A stretch of 37,684 bases of DNA, taken from contig JAICLU010000006.1 of NCBI GenBank assembly GCA_025925195.1, positions 1 through 37,684 on the forward strand, read 5' to 3'. This DNA is from Thermoleophilia bacterium. Its GTDB lineage: Bacteria; Actinomycetota; Thermoleophilia; Gaiellales; Gaiellaceae. Positions 16,383 to 24,534 of the stretch are shown here, piece after piece. Each line of letters starts with the position of its first letter. Position 1 is the stretch's first letter. The notes beneath the pieces were generated by a model. That model was not told the DNA's origin, searched no databases, and was given only the letters and a program-made list of their open reading frames with translations. The translations under genes and the position numbers were made by a program.

Positions 16383-17834
16383 ATGGTGACAGCGGTGAGC
16401 CGCCAGTTGATCGACGGCCAGTGGCAGGACGGGTCGAGCGGGCAGGTGCTCGTGGACCGCAACCCGTACGACGGGTCGGTCATCGCAGAGTTCCCCGTCG
16501 CCACGCCTGACGACATCGACGCGGCGTACCGCGCTGCAGCACGCGCGAAGGAGGAGTGGGACCGCGTCAACCCCTACGCCAAGCGCACCGTCTTCGAGAA
16601 CGCCGTCAAGTACATCGAGTCGAGCTTCGGCGAGATCACCGAGATCATCGTCGACGAGCTCGGCGGCACGCGGTTGAAGGCCGGCTTCGAGATCGGCCTC
16701 GTGCTCGACATGCTGAAGGAGGCCGGAACGTTCCCGCTGCGCATGGAGGGCAAGATCCTCCCGTCGGCCGTCGACGAGCGCGAGAACTTCCTCTACCGCG
16801 TCCCCGTCGGCGTCGTCGGCGTGATCAGCCCGTTCAACTTCCCGTTCTTCCTGTCGATGAAATCGGTCGCGCCCGCGCTCGGCGCCGGCAACGGCGTCGT
16901 GCTGAAGCCGCACGAGGAGACCCCGATCATGGGCGGCACCCTGATCGGGAAGATCTTCGAGGAGGCCGGGCTGCCGTCCGGCTTGCTGAACGTCGTCGTC
17001 ACGGAGATCCCTGCGATCGGCGACGCCTTCGTCGAGCATCCGATCCCGCGGGTCATCTCCTTCACGGGGTCGACGGCGGTCGGCCGGCACGTGGCCGAGG
17101 TCGGGGCCCGCAACTTCAAGAAGGTGCTGCTCGAGCTGGGCGGCAACAGCGCGTTCATCGTGCTCGACGACGCCGATCTCGAGTATGCGGTCGACGCGGC
17201 CGTCTTCAGCCGGTTCACGCACCAGGGCCAGATCTGCATGTCGGCGAACCGGGTGCTCGTCCACCAGGACGTCTTCAAGGAGTTCGCCGAGCGATTCGTC
17301 GAGAAGGTGAAGACGCTCGCGGTCGGCGACCCGCGCGCCGACGACACCGTCATGGGCCCGCTGATCACGGCCAAGCAGGCGGAGAACCTCAACGCCGTCG
17401 TCGACCAGGCGATCGCCGACGGTGCGACGCCGATCCTCCGCGGCGGCGTCGACGGCGGTCTCTTCGATCCCGTCGTGCTGCTCGACGTGAAGCCGGACAT
17501 GGACATTGCGCAACGCGAGCTGTTCGGCCCCGTCGTGTCACTGATCCCCTTCAAGGACGACGACGACGCGGTCGAGATCGCGAACAACACCCAGTTCGGC
17601 CTCAGCGGTGCCGTGCACACGAGCGACATCGACCGCGGCGTCGCGCTCGCGAAGCGCGTGCAGACCGGGATGATCCACGTCAACGACTGCACGATCCACG
17701 ACGAGCCGATCGTCGCGTTCGGCGGCGAGAAGCAGTCGGGTCTCGGGCGGCTCAACGGGCCGTGGAGCCTCGACGAGTTCACGACGATGAAGTGGGTATC
17801 CGTCAACCACGGCCGTCGCCGGTTCCCGTACTGA
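16383..17834 (+). CDS. NAD(P)-dependent aldehyde dehydrogenase (benzaldehyde/vanillin-type)
   Basis: This 483-residue ALDH should oxidise an aldehyde to the acid. Catalytic residues are Cys285 in FTHQGQICMSANR and Glu251 in LLELGGNSAF. The cofactor-binding region ISFTGSTAVGRHVAEVGA and the Asn in GVISPFNFPFF are present, as is the late motif ELFGPVVSLIPF. The closest look is to aromatic aldehyde dehydrogenases (HQGQICMS plus GEKQSGLGRLNG). ATG 16383 has a perfect AGGAGG (16370-16375) 7 nt upstream, better than the earlier in-frame starts. It leads the oxygenase operon; the Rieske alpha gene follows after 11 bp. Confidence 0.93.
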   Translation: MVTAVSRQLIDGQWQDGSSGQVLVDRNPYDGSVIAEFPVATPDDIDAAYRAAARAKEEWDRVNPYAKRTVFENAVKYIESSFGEITEIIVDELGGTRLKAGFEIGLVLDMLKEAGTFPLRMEGKILPSAVDERENFLYRVPVGVVGVISPFNFPFFLSMKSVAPALGAGNGVVLKPHEETPIMGGTLIGKIFEEAGLPSGLLNVVVTEIPAIGDAFVEHPIPRVISFTGSTAVGRHVAEVGARNFKKVLLELGGNSAFIVLDDADLEYAVDAAVFSRFTHQGQICMSANRVLVHQDVFKEFAERFVEKVKTLAVGDPRADDTVMGPLITAKQAENLNAVVDQAIADGATPILRGGVDGGLFDPVVLLDVKPDMDIAQRELFGPVVSLIPFKDDDDAVEIANNTQFGLSGAVHTSDIDRGVALAKRVQTGMIHVNDCTIHDEPIVAFGGEKQSGLGRLNGPWSLDEFTTMKWVSVNHGRRRFPY

Positions 17835-17845
17835 AAGGAGCGGTC

Positions 17846-19171
17846 ATGGACATCGCCGATCTGATCGTCGAACGGGAGGAGGAGGGCTACTTCGCCTACC
17901 ACCGGTCGGCGCTGACCTCCGACGAGCTGCACCGCGCCGAGATCGAACGGATCTTCCACAAGAGCTGGCTGTACGTTGCGCACGAGTCGGAGCTGCCCGC
18001 GCGCGGTGACTTCGTCCGCCGGATGGTGGGAAAGCGGCCGCTCTTCGCCGTCCGCAGCCGCACGACCGGCGAGGTGCAGGTGTTCGCGAACAGCTGCACG
18101 CATCGCGGCGCGACGATCTGCAGGCAGGACCGTGGCAACGCGAAGACCTTTCAGTGCTTCTACCACGCGTGGACCTTCGACAGCGACGGCGCGCTGATCG
18201 GCGTCCCCGACGAGGAGACGTTCGGGCCGACGTTCGACAAGTCGAAGTTCGGACTCGTGCCGGTGCCGCGGATGGAGTCGTACCGCGGGCTGATCTTCGC
18301 GAGCTACGACCCCGAGATCGAGGATCTCGTCGACTATCTCGCCGGCGCGCGGGCCTACATCGACGCGATGATGGACGCGGCCGAGGTTGCCGCAGCGTTC
18401 TCGGCGAACGGGAACGGAAACGGCAACGGCAACGGGAAGCCCGCCGACGGCTGGTCAGGCCCGTTGCAGGTCCTGCGCGGTACGCACGAGTACGCGATCA
18501 AGGCGAACTGGAAATTGCTCGTCGAGAACAGCTTCGACGGCTACCACCTCGGCCCGACGCACGCGACCTACTTCCAGTTCCTGAAGGATCAGAACGTCGA
18601 CGTGTCACCGAGCACGGGCACGATGAAACTGCTCGGCAAGGGGCACGCGGTGATCGAGTACTCGGGTTCCTGGGGCCGGCCGATCGCGCGCTGGGCGGAG
18701 CAGTTCGGCGACGCGTCGCGTGAACAGCTCGACGCGCTTCGGGCGAAGATCATCGACGAGCTCGGCGACACGGGCTTCCGCATGGCGGAGCTCAACCGCA
18801 ACCTGTTCATCTACCCGAACCTCTTCGTGATGGACAACAACGCGACGGCGCTACGGGTGATCGAGCCGACCGCCACCGACTACATGGACGTCGCCCAGTA
18901 CGAGCTCGCGCCGCGAATCGAGGATCCGACGGTCCGCAAGGTCAGGCTCGAGAGCTACGTCACCTTTGCCGGCCCGGGTGGGCTCGCGACTCCCGACGAC
19001 GTCGAGGCGCTCGAGTCCTGCCAGCAGGGCGCGTCGTCGGGCGTCGAGTGGAGCCTGCTCTCGCGCGGCTACTTCAGCGAGGAGCCGCCGATGTCGGGCG
19101 AGTTGCAGATGCGCACCTTCTGGCGGCGCTGGCAGGAGCAACTCCTCGACGGGGCGCTGGTGGCGCCGTGA
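17846..19171 (+). CDS. Rieske non-heme iron oxygenase, alpha (large) subunit
   Basis: This 441-residue catalytic subunit belongs to an aromatic-ring-hydroxylating dioxygenase. The Rieske [2Fe-2S] ligands are C84-x-H86 (CTHRG) and C104-x2-H107 (CFYHAW). The mononuclear iron site is in NWKLLVENSFDGYHLGPTH, with H234, H239 and a later Asp at 384 or 385 (PDDVEALE). Between the domains sits an Asn-Gly repeat (five NG units) not usual for the family. AAGGAG lies 5 nt before the ATG. The stop overlaps the beta-subunit GTG by 4 bp. The substrate is unknown; an aromatic acid or biaryl is typical. Confidence 0.93.
   Translation: MDIADLIVEREEEGYFAYHRSALTSDELHRAEIERIFHKSWLYVAHESELPARGDFVRRMVGKRPLFAVRSRTTGEVQVFANSCTHRGATICRQDRGNAKTFQCFYHAWTFDSDGALIGVPDEETFGPTFDKSKFGLVPVPRMESYRGLIFASYDPEIEDLVDYLAGARAYIDAMMDAAEVAAAFSANGNGNGNGNGKPADGWSGPLQVLRGTHEYAIKANWKLLVENSFDGYHLGPTHATYFQFLKDQNVDVSPSTGTMKLLGKGHAVIEYSGSWGRPIARWAEQFGDASREQLDALRAKIIDELGDTGFRMAELNRNLFIYPNLFVMDNNATALRVIEPTATDYMDVAQYELAPRIEDPTVRKVRLESYVTFAGPGGLATPDDVEALESCQQGASSGVEWSLLSRGYFSEEPPMSGELQMRTFWRRWQEQLLDGALVAP
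18407..18436 (+). repeat. Five-unit (Asn-Gly) hexanucleotide repeat inside the Rieske alpha gene
   Basis: Five AAC-GGN codon pairs in tandem (third bases G, A, C, C, G in the Gly codons) encode NGNGNGNGNG. It sits about residues 188-197, after the Rieske domain and before the catalytic core, and looks like a flexible linker that grew by repeat expansion. Confidence 0.85.
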
Positions 19172-19698
19172 GCCGCCGCGAGGCTCCGGTGCTCGAGCGG
19201 CGCGATCTCGCGCCGACCGACGTGACGCGCGGGGAGATCGAGGATCTTCTCTACCACGAGGCGTACCTGCTCGACGAGTGGCGCATGGAGGACTGGCTCG
19301 AGCTGTGGACCGAGGACGCGGAATACGTCCTGCCGACGAACGACAACCCGCATGCCGATCCCGAGAACGACCTGATGTACATCAACCACGACTACCGCCT
19401 CCTCAAGGGGCTCGTGGTGCGGCTGATGAGCGTCCACGCGCACCGCGAGTACCCATGGTCGAAGACGCGGCATCTCGTGTCGAATGTCCGCGTGCTCGGC
19501 GAGGACGCGGACGGGGTCGTCCACGGCGACGCCGCCTTCATGGTGTGGCGGTTCCGCAACAAGGACCGGGACTGCTACGTCGGCCGCTACGACTTCCGCG
19601 TCCGCCGCGTCGGCTCCGAGTTGAAGCTCGCCGGCAAGTGGGTCACGCTCGACGCCTGGACACTCGCGCCGTACGGCGCCGTGAGCATCATTCTCTGA
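19168..19698 (+). CDS. Ring-hydroxylating dioxygenase beta (small) subunit
   Basis: This 176-residue protein has the NTF2-like fold of the structural beta subunits (BphE/BenB type) that form alpha3beta3 hexamers. Recognisable text includes FLYHEAYLLDEWRMEDWLELW-like helices near residues 25-50, DAEYVLPTNDN, then NHDYRLLKGLVVRLMS, SKTRHLVSNVRVLGED and RYDFRVRRVGSELKLAGKWV. The GTG start overlaps the alpha stop as GTGA, so the two subunits are translationally coupled. No ferredoxin or reductase gene follows. Confidence 0.92.
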   Translation: MSRREAPVLERRDLAPTDVTRGEIEDLLYHEAYLLDEWRMEDWLELWTEDAEYVLPTNDNPHADPENDLMYINHDYRLLKGLVVRLMSVHAHREYPWSKTRHLVSNVRVLGEDADGVVHGDAAFMVWRFRNKDRDCYVGRYDFRVRRVGSELKLAGKWVTLDAWTLAPYGAVSIIL

Positions 19699-19702
19699 CG
19701 GC

Positions 19703-20302
19703 GTGTCTACGGCCGTCGTCGCAGTTCACTTCCAGAACGACGTTCTCGACCCGGAAGGCAGGATCGAAGCCGGGCTCGAGCGGGAGGACTCGCGGCGTGC
19801 CGCGCTCATCAAGGCGGCGCGGCGCTTGCTTGCCGGCGCCCGCAAGCGGGGCATTCCCGTCGTCTCGGTGGGGATCGAGTTCCGCCGTGGCTATCTCGGC
19901 GTCGTGCAGAACTCGCCGATGATCCGGGCGGCCGTCCAGCGGCGTGCGCTCGTCGAAGGATCGTGGGGGGCCGAGTTCCACCCGCAGCTTCGCCCGCGCC
20001 GCGGCGAGCTCGTCGTGCGGCATTCGCGAATCAACGCGTTCCACGGCTCCGACCTCGAGCTCGCGCTGACGTCGCTCGGCGCGACGCAGCTCCTCATCGC
20101 GGGAGTCGCGACGCATTCGGCGGTCGAGGCGACGGCTCGGCACGCGGCCGATCTCGGCTACGACGTCCGCGTCGCAGCCGATGCCTGCGCCGCCGCCGAC
20201 CCCGAGCTCCACGCTGCGAGCCTGCGCGCGCTCGCGCTGCACGTGGAGCGTGTGGCGTCGGTCGACGAGCTGCTCGGCGAGCTCGACGGTGCAGGTGGCT
20301 GA
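19703..20302 (+). CDS. Isochorismatase-fold protein lacking the catalytic triad
   Basis: This 199-residue protein has the fold of cysteine hydrolases (isochorismatase, RutB, nicotinamidase). Landmarks are VVAVHFQNDVLDP at the N-terminus, ELVVRHSRINAFHGSDL, and LLIAGVATHSAVEATARHAADLG. In active relatives the triad is Asp (VDMQND), Lys (about 6 residues before the SAF/SGF Phe) and Cys (GVATNVCVEAT). Here these positions hold His9, His107 and Ala140. So either the chemistry differs or the protein is a non-catalytic binder. It lies 4 bp after the beta subunit and its stop overlaps the SDR start, so it belongs to the operon. The GTG start is the only one close. Confidence 0.82.
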   Translation: MSTAVVAVHFQNDVLDPEGRIEAGLEREDSRRAALIKAARRLLAGARKRGIPVVSVGIEFRRGYLGVVQNSPMIRAAVQRRALVEGSWGAEFHPQLRPRRGELVVRHSRINAFHGSDLELALTSLGATQLLIAGVATHSAVEATARHAADLGYDVRVAADACAAADPELHAASLRALALHVERVASVDELLGELDGAGG

Positions 20303-21098
20303 GCTCGACGATCGCGTCGCCATCGTCACCGGCGGCAACTCGCAGCTCGGGTCGGCGATCGCGTCGGCGTTCGTATCGGCGGGGGCCTCGGTGGCCGTCG
20401 CGGCGCGGGACGAGGAGCGTGGGCTCGCCGTCGCCGGCCGACTCGGCGAGCGTGCCTCGTTCGTCCGGACGGATCTCGCCGACGACGACTCGATCCGCGG
20501 CTGCGTCGAGGAGACGTTGCAGCGCTTCGGCCGGATTGACTTCCTCGTCAACAACGCCGTGGTCTACGCAGACAGCGGTATCGCGTCGTCCCGCGCCGAA
20601 TGGCTCGCGGGGCTGAGCGTCAACCTCGTCGGCGGCGCGATCCTCGTGCGCGAGACTGTGGAGCACATGGCTCCCGGCAGCGCCGTCGTCAACGTCGGCA
20701 GCGTCGGCGGCAAGTTCGGCGCGGCCGGCCGGGCGATCTATCCCGCCTCGAAGGCAGCGGTGCTCCAGCTGACGAAGAACCAGGCGGTCGACCTCGCCTC
20801 GCGCGGGATCCGCGTCAACTCGGTCTCGCCCGGCTGGACCTGGTCGGACCCGCTCGAGCGCATGAGCGGCGGCAGCCGCGAGGTCGCCGATCGTGCCGCG
20901 GCGCGCACGCAGCCGCTCGGTCGCGCCGGCAACGCGGACGAGGTCGCAGCCGTCGTCGTCTTCCTCTGCACACCCGCCGCCTCGTTCGTGACCGGGACGG
21001 ACGTCGCCGTCGACGGTGGATACTCCATGCTCGGGCCCGACCAGGGGCTCGGTCCGCGTCACTGGGTGGAGCAGGAAAGGGGAGGAGAATCGGCATGA
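20295..21098 (+). CDS. Short-chain dehydrogenase/reductase (SDR), possible dihydrodiol dehydrogenase
   Basis: This classical SDR has 267 residues. Cofactor motif is [15 protein letters not shown] (Leu replacing the usual Ile in GIG), then NNAVV, catalytic Ser in [17 protein letters not shown] for Tyr and Lys, RVNSVSPGW, and [15 protein letters not shown] at the end. In this setting, oxidation of the cis-diol made by the Rieske enzyme is the natural guess, though SDR specificity cannot be read from sequence. GTG 20295 is used; GTG 20289 is an alternative. It overlaps the preceding gene by 8 bp, and its stop overlaps the next ATG (ATGA). Confidence 0.9.
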   Translation: MAELDDRVAIVTGGNSQLGSAIASAFVSAGASVAVAARDEERGLAVAGRLGERASFVRTDLADDDSIRGCVEETLQRFGRIDFLVNNAVVYADSGIASSRAEWLAGLSVNLVGGAILVRETVEHMAPGSAVVNVGSVGGKFGAAGRAIYPASKAAVLQLTKNQAVDLASRGIRVNSVSPGWTWSDPLERMSGGSREVADRAAARTQPLGRAGNADEVAAVVVFLCTPAASFVTGTDVAVDGGYSMLGPDQGLGPRHWVEQERGGESA

Positions 21099-21526
21099 GC
21101 GAGCAGGAGGAACGGCCGCCGCTGCCGCCGTTCACGGCGGAGACCGCCCGGCAGAAGGTTCAGGCCGCCGAGGACGCCTGGAACACGCGGGATCCCGAGC
21201 GCGTCGCGGGCGCCTACAGCGTCGACTCCGAATGGAGGAACCGCGACGAGTTCTTCAAGGGCCGCGAGGCGATCGTCGAGTTCCTGCGCCGGAAATGGAG
21301 CCGCGAGCTCGAGTACCGGCTCCGCAAGGAGCTCTGGTGCTTCACCGACAATCGCATCTCGGTGCGCTTCGAGTACGAGTCGCGTGACGAGACCGGCCAG
21401 TGGTGGCGGAGCCACGGCAACGAGCACTGGGAGTTCGACGACCACGGTCTCATGCGACGCCGCGACGCGAGCATCAACGACTACAAGATCGAGGAGCACG
21501 AGCGGCGGATCGCCGTCGATCGCTAG
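21095..21526 (+). CDS. DUF1348 / NTF2-like family protein
   Basis: This 143-residue cytosolic protein is clearly DUF1348: [61 protein letters not shown], then [21 protein letters not shown] and [21 protein letters not shown]. The family folds like SnoaL/NTF2; some members are small-molecule enzymes but no reaction is settled. GGAGGAG (21081-21087) sits 7 nt before the ATG. The gene overlaps the SDR by 4 bp, so it is part of the oxygenase operon. Confidence 0.9.
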   Translation: MSEQEERPPLPPFTAETARQKVQAAEDAWNTRDPERVAGAYSVDSEWRNRDEFFKGREAIVEFLRRKWSRELEYRLRKELWCFTDNRISVRFEYESRDETGQWWRSHGNEHWEFDDHGLMRRRDASINDYKIEEHERRIAVDR

Positions 21527-21532
21527 TCGGAC

Positions 21533-22318
21533 GTGCTCGCCACACCGGTCACGCTGACGCCGCTACAGAAGGCGGCGATGGTCGTCGTGACGACCGAGCG
21601 TCCGCGCGTCTTCACCGGCGCGGCGCGCATCAGGTTCGCCGACGAGGAGGGCGGACTGGTGCGGCTGAAGGGGCTCCCTCCGCTCCCCGCTGCGCGCTCG
21701 TACACGAGCGCGGCGCAGGCGCTCGCCGCCGGACGGCGGACGCGAGGGGCGCTGCATGCCGCGGGCATCGACGCCGACTTCGGGCCGGTGTTCGACACGA
21801 GTGACGGCCCGCTCGGTTCGCGCGAGTTCCGGAGTTCCTCGTATGCGACCGCGTTCGCGCGCGGGCTCGGCGACGCAGCCTGCGCCAAGCACTTCCCGGG
21901 CCTCGGCTCCGCCGCGTACTCCACCGACGATCGTCCGCACGTCGACGCACATGTTCGCCCGCAGGATCTCGCGCCGTACCGGCAGGCGATTCGCAGCGGC
22001 CTGCGCTGCGTCATGGTCGGCAACGCCTTCTACGGGACGCGGTTCCGCGCGTCGCTCGAGCCGGGAACGTACCGCCGGCTCCGCGCGCTCGGCTTCAAGG
22101 GCATCGCGATCACCGACTCGCTGTCACTGATCCACGCCGCGCCGGTCGAGCGCTGGGCGCGGCAGGCGATCCGTGCCGGCGCCGACATGGTCCTGTTCGC
22201 GAGCCCGGCGATGGCACGACGCGCGATCGCGGCACTCGTCCCGCTCGCGCGTCGCGGCGAGCTCGACGCACACGTCGCGCGGATCCTCCGGTACCGCGGG
22301 GCGATCAGCCGTCGATGA
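21533..22318 (+). CDS. Short glycoside hydrolase family 3 protein (NagZ-like)
   Basis: This 261-residue GH3 barrel is shorter than NagZ (about 340). Conserved pieces are RFADEEGGLVRL (DQEGG motif), CAKHFPGLG (Lys119-His120, substrate binding), and AITDSLSL with the probable nucleophile Asp195. The usual KHFPGHGDT reads KHFPGLGSA here, and the His of the acid/base loop may be one of those in DDRPHVDAHV. The N-terminal barrel strands look compressed. It could be a beta-N-acetylhexosaminidase in cell-wall recycling. It lies 6 bp after the DUF1348 gene, but a link to the oxygenase pathway is unclear. Its 3' end overlaps recD2 by 14 bp. Confidence 0.8.
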   Translation: MLATPVTLTPLQKAAMVVVTTERPRVFTGAARIRFADEEGGLVRLKGLPPLPAARSYTSAAQALAAGRRTRGALHAAGIDADFGPVFDTSDGPLGSREFRSSSYATAFARGLGDAACAKHFPGLGSAAYSTDDRPHVDAHVRPQDLAPYRQAIRSGLRCVMVGNAFYGTRFRASLEPGTYRRLRALGFKGIAITDSLSLIHAAPVERWARQAIRAGADMVLFASPAMARRAIAALVPLARRGELDAHVARILRYRGAISRR

Positions 22319-24491
22319 TGCGCTCGGCGAGCGCGGAGTTGCGGCGATGCTCCTCCTGCCGGCCGAGCGCCATCGCGACCGCCCGCCTCTCGCCGACGAG
22401 CACGCAGAGACGCTGGGCGCGCGTCACGGCGGTGTAGAGCAGCGCCCGCGACAGCATCACCGCGTACTGCGTCGACCAGGGCGCGACGACGGCGGGGAAC
22501 TGCGAGCCCTGCGAGCGGTGGACGGTCAGCGCCCACGCGAGGTCGTACGTCGCGAGCGCCGAGACCGGCACGACGATCTCGCGCTCGCCGTCGTCGAGCG
22601 AAAGGCGTGCCTCGGCCTCTTCGACGTCGAACGAGGTGATGAACGCGACCTCGCCGTTCATCACCTCGCGGTCGGGCGTGTAGTCGTTCTTCGTCTGGAC
22701 GATGCGCGACCCGACCCGCAACCCGGACGCTGCGACGACGACCTGCTGCGGCCCAGGGTTCAGCCGCTGCTCGAGCAGCGCGTTCAGCGCCTCGAGCCCG
22801 ACGGGGCCGCGCCGCATCGGGACGAGGGTCATCACCTCGGTGCGCGGGTCGAAGCCGCGCCCGGCCATCCGCTCGCACACGAGCTCGAGGACGGCGTCGA
22901 GTGTCGTCTCCGGCCCGCTGCGCGACACGAAATAGAAGTCGTCGTCGAGCTCGGCGTCGGCGCCGAGGACGGCGTGCGCTTCCGCGACCGAGAAGAACGG
23001 CAGCTCGCCGCCGTTGATCCGGCGCGCGCTCTGGATGATCAGCGACCGTGCCGCCTGCCGGTAGATCGCCGTCAGGTGCACGCGCGGGACGACGCCGCTC
23101 GCGACGAGGTCGGCGAGCACGCGGCCGGGGCCGATCGGCGGCAGCTGGTCCGTGTCGCCGACGAGCAGCACATGGCAGTCGCCTGCCGCGCGGAACAGTG
23201 CGTCGGCGAGGTCGAGCGAGAGCATCGACGCCTCGTCCACGATCACGAGGTCGTAGTCGCGTGAGAGCGGATGCGCCTCGTCGCGCTGGAACCCCTCGAG
23301 CGGCGAGTAGCCGAGCGCGCGGTGGATCGTCATCGCGTCGTGTCCGGTCAGGTCGCGCATGCGGCGCGCGGCCTTGCCGGTCGGCGCGCAGAGCAGCACC
23401 CGCCGGCGCGCGCGGCGCGCGATGTCGACGAGGACGCGCTGCGTGTGGGTCTTGCCGGCGCCCGGCAGGCCGGTCAGCAGGACGAGCGGCCGCGTTCGCA
23501 CGAGGTCGACGACGCTCCACTGCTCGTCGGACACCGCGACGTCGGGCCGGATCTGCTCGTCGAACAGCTCGACGGCCTTTGCCCGGGCGCGCGCGCCGAG
23601 CAGCTCGCCGAGCCGGCGCTCGGTCTCCCAGAGCTGTCTTCGGTAGACCCGTTCGCCCTCGACGACGAGCTCGCCCTCGCCGGCGAGGGCACGCACCGCC
23701 GACTCGAGCGGATCCGGGTCGCCGACACCGAGCAGCCGGCCCGCGTTCCGCCAGAGCTCCGGCAGCAGCAGGAACGTGTTGCCGTCCGCCTCCGCCTGCT
23801 GCAGGACGAAGCGTAGGCCGGCCCGCAGCCGGCGCGGATCGTCGAGCTCGAAGCCGAGCGACTGCGCGATGCGGTCGGCGTTCTTGAAGCCGACGCCGCG
23901 GATCTCGGTCAGGCGGTACGGATCGTGGGTCAGCACGTCGATCACGTCGGGCCCGTACTCGCGGACGAGCCGCGCCGCGAGCCCGGCGCCGATCCCATGC
24001 GTGAACAGGAACGTCTCGACCTCGCGGATCGTCGCGACCTCGCGCCACGCCTCGATCGCGCGCAATACGCTCTTGCGCGAGATCGCACGGCCCGCCTTCG
24101 TGCGCACCTCCCGCAGACGCTCGGGATCGCGGTCGAGCTCGTCGAACACGTTCTCGGCGCCGAAGTGCGCGACGATTGCGCGCGCGAACGTCGGTCCGAT
24201 GCCCGGCACGCGGCGCGTCAGCCACAGCTCGACGCCTGCCGCCGACGTCGGCAGCACGGCGCGGAACGACTCGACGACGAACTGGCGGCCGTAGCGCGCG
24301 TGCTCGGCGTACTTCCCGACACAGTGCAGCTGCTCGCCCGGTGTGACGTGGCCAAGCGGGCCGGTGAGGGTTACGGGCTCGGCGTCCCGCTCCTCGCCGA
24401 GGCCGGCGGCCCACACCGCGAACTCGGAGTCGTCGGAGAGGAAGCGCGGGCCCGAGGGCGAGAGGGTCACCACGATCTCGACCGCCGACAT
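22305..24491 (-). CDS. recD2: RecD2-type ATP-dependent DNA helicase (SF1B)
   Basis: This 728-residue 5'-3' DNA helicase acts in repair outside RecBCD. The N-terminal region has the OB-like and helix-hairpin-helix segments of RecD2 (RRVPGIGPTFARAIVAHFG near residue 95, EIRGVGFKNADRIAQSLG near 195). The motor has Walker A GLPGAGKTHT, PTGKAARRM, Walker B DLVIVDEASML, GDTDQLPPIGPG, the motif V stretch ALTVHRSQGSQFPAVV and motif VI LYTAVTRAQ. The ATG at 24491 begins MSAVEIVVTLSPSG, right where homology starts. A TACGCT box lies 9 nt upstream. It diverges from the peptidase gene across 43 bp. Confidence 0.93.
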   Translation of the reverse strand: MSAVEIVVTLSPSGPRFLSDDSEFAVWAAGLGEERDAEPVTLTGPLGHVTPGEQLHCVGKYAEHARYGRQFVVESFRAVLPTSAAGVELWLTRRVPGIGPTFARAIVAHFGAENVFDELDRDPERLREVRTKAGRAISRKSVLRAIEAWREVATIREVETFLFTHGIGAGLAARLVREYGPDVIDVLTHDPYRLTEIRGVGFKNADRIAQSLGFELDDPRRLRAGLRFVLQQAEADGNTFLLLPELWRNAGRLLGVGDPDPLESAVRALAGEGELVVEGERVYRRQLWETERRLGELLGARARAKAVELFDEQIRPDVAVSDEQWSVVDLVRTRPLVLLTGLPGAGKTHTQRVLVDIARRARRRVLLCAPTGKAARRMRDLTGHDAMTIHRALGYSPLEGFQRDEAHPLSRDYDLVIVDEASMLSLDLADALFRAAGDCHVLLVGDTDQLPPIGPGRVLADLVASGVVPRVHLTAIYRQAARSLIIQSARRINGGELPFFSVAEAHAVLGADAELDDDFYFVSRSGPETTLDAVLELVCERMAGRGFDPRTEVMTLVPMRRGPVGLEALNALLEQRLNPGPQQVVVAASGLRVGSRIVQTKNDYTPDREVMNGEVAFITSFDVEEAEARLSLDDGEREIVVPVSALATYDLAWALTVHRSQGSQFPAVVAPWSTQYAVMLSRALLYTAVTRAQRLCVLVGERRAVAMALGRQEEHRRNSALAERIIDG

Positions 24492-24522
24492 TTCGCCTCG
24501 AGCGTATCCCCGGCGGGTCTCA

Positions 24523-24528
24523 TAGGCT
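24523..24528 (+). promoter_or_regulatory. Candidate -10 element (TAGGCT) for the C39-like peptidase
   Basis: TAGGCT lies 6 nt before the ATG at 24535, without a ribosome-binding site, consistent with a leaderless transcript. The same hexamer serves the ABC exporter at 989-994. Confidence 0.45.
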
Positions 24529-24534
24529 GTCGGG

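Noticed and set aside
19703-20302. Calling an active isochorismatase (entB/phzD type)
   Set aside because: The Asp, Lys and Cys positions are all changed and no siderophore or phenazine genes are nearby.
22030-24414. 794-codon minus-strand frame overlapping recD2
   Set aside because: It is an Arg/Pro/Ala-rich shadow in another frame of the recD2 gene, with no recognisable motif.
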